Source: Bacillota bacterium
GTDB lineage: Bacteria; Bacillota; Clostridia; Christensenellales; UMGS416
Reading direction: 5' to 3'
NCBI GenBank assembly: GCA_023422005.1
Contig: JAEZSC010000136.1
Span: 1 to 25,088, forward strand
DNA length: 25,088 nt
Position 1 is the first letter of the stretch. The number at the start of each line of letters is the position of its first letter. This document shows positions 7,991-14,675 of the stretch, in pieces. The position numbers and the translations under genes were made by a program. The notes under the pieces were generated by a model, which saw only the letters and a list, made by a program, of their open reading frames with translations, had not been told where the DNA came from and did no database searches.

Positions 7991-9166
7991 GTGAAAGCCA
8001 TACGTTTCATTCTTTTGATCCTGCTGACGCTGAACTTGGCTGCCGGCTGCAGGGCTGCGCCCATCCCAGGCGCACCCACCGCCGCCAACACGCCCGAGAG
8101 CGAGCTGCGCGTGTTGTTCCTGAACGTGGGCCGGGCGGACGCCACGCTGGTGCTGGCCGCCGGCAAGGCCTGGCTGATCGACACCGGCGAAAAATCTTCG
8201 GTGCCGCAACTGCTGCGCGGGCTGCACGTGAACGGCGTGGAAGCGCTGGACGGCGTGTTCCTGACCCACACCCACGGCGACCACACCGGCGGCATGGGAA
8301 CGCTGGCGCAGAACTTCCCCATTGGTACGCTGTATTCCGCCGAAATATCCGAGAACAAGAAGGGCGGCGGCAACAAAATCGACGAGCTGGCCCAGGAGTT
8401 CTCGCTGAAGCACAGGAAGCTGCGCGCCGGCGACGGCGTGGACATAACCCCGGACGTCCGCTTCGAGGTTTTGGGCCCGCTGGTGTATAACGACAAGGAC
8501 GACAACGACAACTCCCTGGTTCTGCGGCTCCGCATGAATGGCCGGACACTGCTGTTCACCGGAGACATGCAGTTCGCCGAGGAGGCTACGCTGATGCAGG
8601 CCGGAGCGGACTTGAAAGCCGACATCCTCAAGGTGGCCAACCACGGCAATCCCGACGCCACATCCGATGCCTTCGCCGCAGCGGTGTCGCCTCAATACGC
8701 CGTGATCCCCACCGACACGTCGGTGGATGAGGATTCCGCCAACCCCAGGGTCACGGCCGCCCTGGCCGGCGCGTCCGCGCTGGTTACGCAGGATTACGCC
8801 TGCGGCGTGCTGCTCACCGTGCGTGCCGACGGCTCCATCGCCGTCGCAAACCCGGAGGCGCCGCACACCGGCGCGCGCATGGCGATCACCAAAATAGACA
8901 AGGACGCCCAAACCGTCACGATCCGCAACGACGGGGAGAGTATGGACATCTCCGGCTTTTTCCTGCTGTCACAGAAGGGCTCCGAGGTGTTCGTTTTCCC
9001 CAAGGGCGCCCATCTGGGCGCCGGGCAGACCGTGACGGTATCGGGCGCAGGGGGCGGCGGCGATTACGAGTGGGTCAACGATTCCAAGGTGTGGAACGCC
9101 AAGAAGGAGGACGTTGGCGTTCTGTACGATCGATATGGAAACGAGCTGGCGAGGGAAGCCTCCTGA
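7991..9166 (+). CDS. Lipoprotein with a ComEC-like metallo-beta-lactamase domain and a C-terminal lamin-tail domain
   Basis: 391 residues from a GTG at 7991; AGAGGTG (7978-7984) is six bases upstream, which excludes the GTG at 7982 that lies inside it. The signal peptide ends in the lipobox LAAGC with C20, so the mature protein should be lipid-anchored on the outer face of the membrane. The MBL domain (about 33-290) has the metal motif H93-T-H95-G-D97-H98, a later aspartate D192 (FTGDM) and H218 (ANHGN), as in the hydrolase domain of the competence protein ComEC and its stand-alone relatives. The last ~95 residues (about 298-391) look like a single lamin-tail domain (SMDISGFFL, then a GAHLGAGQTVTV strand). 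A phosphodiesterase or nuclease activity outside the cell is plausible for this family but not shown here. It shares the lamin-tail domain with the first gene of the cluster. Confidence 0.88.
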   Translation: MKAIRFILLILLTLNLAAGCRAAPIPGAPTAANTPESELRVLFLNVGRADATLVLAAGKAWLIDTGEKSSVPQLLRGLHVNGVEALDGVFLTHTHGDHTGGMGTLAQNFPIGTLYSAEISENKKGGGNKIDELAQEFSLKHRKLRAGDGVDITPDVRFEVLGPLVYNDKDDNDNSLVLRLRMNGRTLLFTGDMQFAEEATLMQAGADLKADILKVANHGNPDATSDAFAAAVSPQYAVIPTDTSVDEDSANPRVTAALAGASALVTQDYACGVLLTVRADGSIAVANPEAPHTGARMAITKIDKDAQTVTIRNDGESMDISGFFLLSQKGSEVFVFPKGAHLGAGQTVTVSGAGGGGDYEWVNDSKVWNAKKEDVGVLYDRYGNELAREAS

Positions 9167-9303
9167 CCCGGCAAGAGCGATGCCCCCGCCTCGACGCCGA
9201 CAGCCGGTTTATCCGGCGGAGGCAAACGCTCAGCCAGAAAGGAGCTTGCAAAAAAGACCCGCCCGCAGGCGACCCATCGCTCCCCCACTGCTGGAATGGG
9301 ACG

Positions 9304-9419
9304 AACAGACAAGCGCAGGCCCGGCGACCGTCATCGCCGGGCCGAAAACTGACCAAAGTGCAAGTTCTCTGAATCGCCGAGGCGCAACAGCGCCGCTGGC
9401 GAAAGCGAAGCGTGTTTTA
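9304..9419. repeat. Two-hairpin element, copy A (next to the stop of the beta-helix protein gene)
   Basis: Plus-strand order: flank AACAGACAAG (9304-9313); four bases; hairpin 1 with a perfect 10-bp stem (9318-9327 with 9334-9343, loop CCGTCA); 31-base spacer; hairpin 2 (9375-9384 with 9391-9401, loop CAACAG, outer and inner 4-bp helices around a small internal loop); then GAAAG and a short stretch to the TAA stop (9419-9417, minus strand) of the leftward gene. It matches copy B at 14201-14309 along its whole length. In copy A no T-tract follows hairpin 1 on the minus strand, so it would be a poor intrinsic terminator. I do not recognise the family. Confidence 0.8.
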
Positions 9420-12400
9420 TGGCTTGGCGTACACCATGGCGGAATAGCCGCTGTACACCCTGACGCCGCTGACGAGACGGTATGCCCGCACCTTGTAGTA
9501 ATAGGTCTTGCCGGTGGTGCGCTTGGTATCGGTGAAGGTGGCCGAGGCGGCGTCAGCCACCTTGGCATAGGTCCCGGCTGCCCATACCGAGCGGTACACC
9601 TCGTAGCCGCTGGCGCCGGCCACCGCGCCCCAGGTCAGCTTGATGCTCGTGGCGGAGGCGCGGACGGCTTCCACTCCCGTGGGTGTGGCCGGCACTGCCT
9701 TCACCGATACCACGGCCGAATAGCCGCCGTAGGTCGTCACGCTGCCCGCCATGCACTTGGCGCGCACCTTGTAGGAATAGGTTTTGCCGGTGACCACGCC
9801 GGCGCCGGTGTAGCTCGTACCGGTGACCGTCGCGAGCACCTTGTACAGCTTTGTTGCGGGATCATAGCGGGAGATTTCATAGCCATTGGACCCGGCCACG
9901 GCGGCCCAGGTCAGGCGGATGCTGTTGTAGCCCACCGACGCCGCCTTGACCACCGGCGTGCCGATCTTAGCGAATTCTGCCTTCAAGGTGCGGGCCTTGG
10001 TCACGGTGAAGCTGTAGCTTGCGCTGGTGGATACGGCGGTCGTGCCCTCCAGCCAGCGCACGAAGCGATAACCGGCCCTGGGTGTGGCCTTGGCCGTGAC
10101 CTGCGTGCCGTAGGCAAAGCTGCCGCCGCCGGACACCGTGCCCCAGGCGGTGTTATTGGAACTGAGCGCCACGGCATACAGCGGTGCGAACTCGGCCTTG
10201 AGCGTGCGGGCCTTGGTCACGCTGAAGCTGTAGCTGGCGCTGGTGGATATAACGGTCGTGCCCTCCAGCCAGCGCACGAAGCGATAGCCGGCCCTGGGCG
10301 TGGCTGTGACCGTCGCGGTGCTGCCATAAGAATAGCTGCCACTGCCACCCACCGTTCCCCAGGTAGTGTTTGCAGACGTGGGGGTGATGGCGTAATGGTT
10401 GATGGCCCACTTGGCGTACAGCGTGACCGTTGCGCCGATTACGGGCGTCAGGTTCACCACAGTCTCACGGTCGGTATATTCCACTTCGCCGTTGGCACTG
10501 GTGGCCCAGCCGTCGAAGGTATGACCCGTCTTGGTAAAGCCGTTTGTTCTCAGAGCCTGAGAAACATCGTAGGTATGGCTGCTGCTGGCCATGGAGCCGC
10601 TGCCGCCGTTTTTGTTATATAGAACCGTGTAGGTGTTCGGCGCCCATTTGGCGTGCACAGTGGTGGCCGCCTGGACCAGCGTGTCCGCGGTGAACTCCAT
10701 ACCTGTGCCGCCCGCGCCGGTGAACCAGCCGCCGAAGGTATACCCGGTTTTGGTGGGAGTGCTGGGCCAGCCGCCGGCGCCCACGGCCATGCCCGCCGGC
10801 ACCGTCCTGGTGGCAAAGGCCGTGCCGTCGCTGTTGTATGTCACGTCGAAGGAAGCCTTGACCCAAACCGTACCTGCACCATCGGTGTAGGTGGCATAGC
10901 CGTCCTTGGTGGTCGCGGCTTCCATCTCTGTTGCCAGCTTATACACCGATCCGAAACGGATATATTTGACTCCCGCAAGGGTTCCGTTAATCGTGACCGT
11001 GCCGCCAACGGCGGATGCGCCGACGCTATTGTTGCCGGTGGCGGCCACGTTGCCGGTGACCAGGACCGTGCTGCCCGCGCCATCGGCATACACGCCGACG
11101 CATGCATCGCCCTGCGCCGTTGCATTGGTGACCTGAGCGCTGCTGCCGCTGCCCGTGGCATACACGGCGATGCCATACTCTGCCGTGTTTTTAACGTTCA
11201 GTTCCCCCTGGCCGGCCAGCGCCACAACGCCGCCGCCCTGCACTGTCAGCGCATTGCCGGCGGAAACCCCGATGTTGAGTGTATGCCCGTTCAGGTCGAA
11301 GACAATTTCCTTGCCATCCACGACGATGGGGGACGAGTGGTCAATGTCCTCCAGCAGCCGGAGGGTCTGCCCGTCCGTGACCTGTGCCAGCGCGTCGCCC
11401 AGCGTCACATACTCCGTCGTGCCGATCTGGCACACCTTGATCTTAACGCGGGCCTTGGCGGAGGAGACGTATCGCGTATAGACCAGGTAGCCGGCATCGT
11501 CGCCGGCGCCGGCCACGCCTTCTCCCTTTGCCAGGTACACGTCCTCCACGCCGATGTATCGGTCTGCGCTTGCCCTGATCGTCCCGTCCACCGTAACGGT
11601 GGCGTCGCCGAGGAGGAGCAGCCCCGTGCCGTCATCGGGCATAGAGACGTTGCCGGCGACCTGGACCGCGCTGTGATAGCTGTACACGCCAACGCCCCCC
11701 ACGCCATTGGCGCAAATGCTGCCGCCTACCGTTGCGCTGCCGCCATTATCCGCCTTTATGCCATAGCCGTTGTTACCGCGCCGCACAACGCTGGCGGACA
11801 CCATGACCATGGTGCCCGTACCACTGGTATACACGCCAATGCATCCATCGCCAGTCACGGAAACGCCGCCGCCCACCGAAACCGTGCTGCCGTCAGAGGC
11901 AAGCACACCCAAACAGGCAGGGCCAGTCACCGCAATGTCACCGGCGACATTAATAGCCCCACCCTCCGTGGCAACCGCGCCCACAGCGCCGGCGTTCGGA
12001 CCCGTGGCGGTGGTCAGGGTGGCATTGGTGACCTGAGCGCTGCTGCCGCTGCCCGTGGCATACACGGCGAAGCCGTACTCTGCCGTGTTTTTCACGTTCA
12101 GTTCCCCCTGGCCGGCCAGCGCCACAACGCCGCCGCCCTGCACCGTCAGCGCATTGCCGGAGGAAACTTCGATGTTGAGCGTATGCCCGTTCAGGTCGAA
12201 GGTGATCGCCTTGCCCGCCACGACGACAGGAGAAGAATGGTCGATGTCTCTGAGCAGCCGGATGATCTGCCCGTCCGCGACCTGAGCCAACGCGGCGTCC
12301 AGCGTGATATATTCCGTCGCGCCAATCCCGCATACCTTGATCTTCACGCGCACCTTGGCGTCGGAAACGTTCCGCGTATAGACCCGGTAGCCGGCGTCAG

Positions 12401-14066
12401 CGCTGGCTCCGTCCGCGCCGTCCGCCTTCATCAGGATTACAAAATCCATGATGATATACCGGTCCTCGCTTGCCGAGATCGATCCTTCCACGGTAATGGA
12501 AGCGTCTTCGTTGCAGATCACACCCGTGGCGAGCCCGTTGGCCGGCACGGAGACGCTGCCGCCCACCGTGACCGTGCCGCCTTCGGCATAAGCACCGATG
12601 TTGTTGTTGCCGGCAGCGGTGACGTCGCCGGCGACCTGTATCGTGCAGCCCGAGCTATAAGCGGAAACGCCGCCGCACGATGCGCCCGCCACGGAGACAC
12701 TGCCTCCCACCGTGACCGTGCCGCCGGAAGCAGCCATCGCGCCCCAGCCGCTTTGGGTTGTCACCGTGATATCGCCGGCAACATCGATCACACTGCCCCC
12801 CGTGGCATATGCACCCCAAACCTGCTCTCCCTGCGCCGATGCATTGGTGACTTGGGCTCTGCTGCCGCTGCCCGTGGCATACACGCCGCGGCCGAAGTCG
12901 GCGGTGGCCTTCACGTTCAATTCCCCCTGGCCGGTCAGCGTCACAACGCCGCCGCCCTGCACCGTCAGCGCATCGCCGGAGGAAACGTCGATGTTGAGCG
13001 TATGCCCGTTCAGGTCGAAGGTGATCGCCTTGCCATCCACGACGACAGGTGAGGTGTGGTTGATATCTCTGAGCAGCCGGATGGTCTGCCCGTTGGAGAC
13101 ATGGGCCAGCGCGGCATCCAGTGTGGAATATTCCGTCGCGCCGATCTGGCATACCTTGATCTTCACGCGCACCTTGGCGTTGGAGACGTTCCGCGTGTAG
13201 ACCAGGTAGCCGGCATCGTCGCCGGCGCCTTCCGCGCCGTCCCCCTTTGCCATGGAACCGGTATCCACGCTGATGTACCGATCCGCGCTTGCCAAAATCG
13301 ACCCATCCACCGTAACGACAGCGTTTTGGTTGCACTGCACGCCCGTGGAGGTTCCGCTGACGGGTACCGAAACGCCGCCGCCCACAGTGACCATGCCGGA
13401 ATCGACATATACGCCGTTGCTGTCGCTGCCAGCAACAGCGACGTCTCCGGCAATCTGTACCGCGCTGCCCAGACCATTGCAGTAAACGCCGACACACGAT
13501 GTGCCCGCTACGGAGACGCTGCCGCCCACCGTGACCGCGCTGCCACCCTGCTCTGCGATCACACCATAGCCGTCCTGGCTGGTCACCGTAACATTGCCGG
13601 CAACACCGACCACGCCACCCAGACGGGCACAGATAGCCGCCGCGTTGGCAGCGCCCTGTGCCACCACGTTGGTGACCTGGGCGCTGCTGCCGCTGCCCGT
13701 AGCGACTACACCGCAGCTGTTGCTGGCGGTGGCTTGTACATTCAATGCCCCCTGGCCGGCCAGCGTCACAACACCGCCGTTATACACGGTCAGCGCATCG
13801 CCGGAGGAAACGTCGATGTTGAGCGTATGCCCGTTCAGGTCGAAGGTGATGCTCTTTGCCTGTATTACGATTCTGGCGCCATACGTAAAGCTCGCCATCA
13901 GACGGATGGTGTCCCCGCTTTGCGCCGACGTCAGCGCCGTGGCGAGGTCGTCTGCGCTGTAAACATCCCACGCTGTGGGCGCAGCCAGCGCCTTCGCCGG
14001 CGAAAACGTGACCGCCAGAAGCACGGCCAGCGCCACCGCCAGAATTCCTTTGCCCAATCTCTGCAT
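9417..14066 (-). CDS. Large secreted beta-helix / InlB-repeat / fibronectin type III protein
   Basis: 1549 residues. The start is the ATG at 14066, preceded by GGGAGGGTGG (14071-14080); an in-frame upstream ATG at 14174 lacks a site and would bury the signal peptide. A clear Sec signal peptide ends near AKALA-AP (about residue 28). Residues ~30-1070 contain four related modules, each starting with a strand-rich ITFDLNGHTLNI motif and running through V-x-V-x-G-x-V right-handed beta-helix-like rungs. Two InlB/Listeria-Bacteroides repeats follow (about 1074-1219; GYTFGGWF, GHTFDGW). Next come two ~75-residue bacterial surface repeats (about 1219-1366; AGYRFVRWLEG) and two fibronectin type III domains (about 1367-1455 and 1456-1549). 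There is no LPXTG motif, so it is probably released or held non-covalently. An adhesin or glycan-binding role is likely for this architecture; no catalytic motif is recognised. Confidence 0.9.
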   Translation of the reverse strand: MQRLGKGILAVALAVLLAVTFSPAKALAAPTAWDVYSADDLATALTSAQSGDTIRLMASFTYGARIVIQAKSITFDLNGHTLNIDVSSGDALTVYNGGVVTLAGQGALNVQATASNSCGVVATGSGSSAQVTNVVAQGAANAAAICARLGGVVGVAGNVTVTSQDGYGVIAEQGGSAVTVGGSVSVAGTSCVGVYCNGLGSAVQIAGDVAVAGSDSNGVYVDSGMVTVGGGVSVPVSGTSTGVQCNQNAVVTVDGSILASADRYISVDTGSMAKGDGAEGAGDDAGYLVYTRNVSNAKVRVKIKVCQIGATEYSTLDAALAHVSNGQTIRLLRDINHTSPVVVDGKAITFDLNGHTLNIDVSSGDALTVQGGGVVTLTGQGELNVKATADFGRGVYATGSGSRAQVTNASAQGEQVWGAYATGGSVIDVAGDITVTTQSGWGAMAASGGTVTVGGSVSVAGASCGGVSAYSSGCTIQVAGDVTAAGNNNIGAYAEGGTVTVGGSVSVPANGLATGVICNEDASITVEGSISASEDRYIIMDFVILMKADGADGASADAGYRVYTRNVSDAKVRVKIKVCGIGATEYITLDAALAQVADGQIIRLLRDIDHSSPVVVAGKAITFDLNGHTLNIEVSSGNALTVQGGGVVALAGQGELNVKNTAEYGFAVYATGSGSSAQVTNATLTTATGPNAGAVGAVATEGGAINVAGDIAVTGPACLGVLASDGSTVSVGGGVSVTGDGCIGVYTSGTGTMVMVSASVVRRGNNGYGIKADNGGSATVGGSICANGVGGVGVYSYHSAVQVAGNVSMPDDGTGLLLLGDATVTVDGTIRASADRYIGVEDVYLAKGEGVAGAGDDAGYLVYTRYVSSAKARVKIKVCQIGTTEYVTLGDALAQVTDGQTLRLLEDIDHSSPIVVDGKEIVFDLNGHTLNIGVSAGNALTVQGGGVVALAGQGELNVKNTAEYGIAVYATGSGSSAQVTNATAQGDACVGVYADGAGSTVLVTGNVAATGNNSVGASAVGGTVTINGTLAGVKYIRFGSVYKLATEMEAATTKDGYATYTDGAGTVWVKASFDVTYNSDGTAFATRTVPAGMAVGAGGWPSTPTKTGYTFGGWFTGAGGTGMEFTADTLVQAATTVHAKWAPNTYTVLYNKNGGSGSMASSSHTYDVSQALRTNGFTKTGHTFDGWATSANGEVEYTDRETVVNLTPVIGATVTLYAKWAINHYAITPTSANTTWGTVGGSGSYSYGSTATVTATPRAGYRFVRWLEGTTVISTSASYSFSVTKARTLKAEFAPLYAVALSSNNTAWGTVSGGGSFAYGTQVTAKATPRAGYRFVRWLEGTTAVSTSASYSFTVTKARTLKAEFAKIGTPVVKAASVGYNSIRLTWAAVAGSNGYEISRYDPATKLYKVLATVTGTSYTGAGVVTGKTYSYKVRAKCMAGSVTTYGGYSAVVSVKAVPATPTGVEAVRASATSIKLTWGAVAGASGYEVYRSVWAAGTYAKVADAASATFTDTKRTTGKTYYYKVRAYRLVSGVRVYSGYSAMVYAKP
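11122..11600 (-). repeat. Beta-helix module repeat, fourth copy
   Basis: DNA repeat inside the secreted-protein gene. The first ~145 bases differ from the third copy (12022 onward) at only a handful of positions, much closer than the general similarity between modules. Shared landmarks are the GTATGCCCGTTCAGGTCGAAG block (at 11281) and the segment encoding the start of each module. Confidence 0.85.
12022..12505 (-). repeat. Beta-helix module repeat, third copy
   Basis: The landmark block begins at 12181, 900 bases from the fourth copy. Near-identity with the fourth copy over the first ~145 bases points to recent duplication or gene conversion. Farther on, substitutions are mostly synonymous or conservative. 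Confidence 0.85.
12841..13320 (-). repeat. Beta-helix module repeat, second copy
   Basis: The landmark block begins at 13000, 819 bases from the third copy. It encodes the same order of motifs: KVCQIGATEY, then NGQTIRLLRDI, FDLNGHTLNI and YATGSGS. Confidence 0.85.
13666..13850 (-). repeat. Beta-helix module repeat, first (shorter, most diverged) copy
   Basis: The landmark block begins at 13825, 825 bases from the second copy. Only the FDLNGHTLNI/beta-helix part is shared; the preceding segment is replaced by the signal peptide and a diverged SADDLATALTSAQSGDTIRL sequence, as expected for the N-terminal unit of a tandem array. Confidence 0.75.
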
Positions 14067-14146
14067 GTGCCACCCTCCCGATGTTTTTGCATGGACAAGA
14101 CGCCGCTGTCTGCGGGCAAAAATACCACAATATACTGTTTTATAAT

Positions 14147-14155
14147 AATATACCA
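14147..14155 (-). promoter_or_regulatory. Candidate extended -10 for the beta-helix protein gene
   Basis: In an AT-rich patch about 80 bases upstream of the start codon, the minus strand reads TGGTATATT, an extended -10 (TG-N-TATATT). No convincing -35 lies 16-18 bases upstream, so this is tentative. Confidence 0.3.
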
Positions 14156-14200
14156 CTTCGCTCCTGGGTTTCACGGCAAGAAATCAAAAAAATGACAAAA

Positions 14201-14309
14201 AACAGACAAGGAAGGCCCCGGCGACCGTTATCGTCGGGGCGAAAGTTGACCTGAATGCAAGCCGTCTGAATCGCGGACGATGCAACAGCATCGTCCGCGA
14301 AAGTGTTTA
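14201..14309. repeat. Two-hairpin element, copy B (next to the glnK stop codon)
   Basis: Same order and spacing as copy A: AACAGACAAG (14201-14210); four bases; hairpin 1 with a 10-bp stem (14215-14224 with 14231-14240, loop CCGTTA); 31-base spacer identical to copy A at 23 positions; hairpin 2 with a perfect 12-bp stem (14271-14282 with 14289-14300, loop CAACAG); then AAGTG up to the TAA stop of glnK (14309-14307, minus strand). On the minus strand, hairpin 1 is followed within about 15 bases by a six-T run, so this copy could terminate glnK transcripts. Confidence 0.82.
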
Positions 14310-14648
14310 TAGGGCGCTTTCACCCTCTTCACCGGTGCGGATGCGCACAACGCTCTGCACATCGTAGATAAAAATCTTGCCGTCGCCGATCTCGCCGATG
14401 GGGGCGCTGGACAGTATGGCCTTCTTGATGCCCTCCACATATTCATCCTTTACGACGATGTCCAGCATGACCTTGGGAATCAGGTCGAGCTTATATTTCT
14501 CTCCGCGCCAGGTCTGGTCGATGCCCTTCTGGTTGCCGTGGCCCATGATCTCGGTGACCATGATGCCGGTGTAGCCGGGGACTTTCTCCAAGGCATCCTT
14601 GACGTCGGTGAGCTTTTCGGGGCGGATGACTGCCTTTATCTGTTTCAT
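14307..14648 (-). CDS. glnK: PII nitrogen-regulatory protein, GlnK type
   Basis: 113 residues, a typical PII length. PII proteins sense 2-oxoglutarate and ATP/ADP through a trimer with flexible T-loops, and GlnK paralogues plug the AmtB channel when nitrogen is plentiful. The T-loop region is GHGNQKG...WRGEKY: the position of the enterobacterial uridylylation site (Tyr51) corresponds to Y52 here and is kept, while the tyrosine that is residue 46 in E. coli is W47. The B-loop GEIGDGKIFI and the C-terminal IRTGE sequence are intact. It begins 27 bases after the amtB stop, so the two are one operon, the usual arrangement. The stop codon is adjacent to two-hairpin element copy B. Confidence 0.95.
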   Translation of the reverse strand: MKQIKAVIRPEKLTDVKDALEKVPGYTGIMVTEIMGHGNQKGIDQTWRGEKYKLDLIPKVMLDIVVKDEYVEGIKKAILSSAPIGEIGDGKIFIYDVQSVVRIRTGEEGESAL

Positions 14649-14675
14649 CGTTCTAACCTCCTGTCGTGATTCCGA

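Noticed and set aside
9417..9700. A sortase signal at the end of the beta-helix protein
   Set aside because: The C-terminus is a complete fibronectin domain ending in AKP; there is no LPXTG-type motif, hydrophobic stretch or basic tail.
10653..13052. A 799-codon rightward frame inside the beta-helix gene
   Set aside because: It is long only because the repeats are copied; the translation is HRQRIAGG-type repeats with no signal peptide, and the minus strand carries the signal peptide, ribosome site and domains.
14201..14309. The two-hairpin elements as integron attC sites
   Set aside because: Their position just after stop codons suggested cassette recombination sites, but no conserved GTTRRRY/RYYYAAC core pair is present in both copies and there is no integrase in the window.
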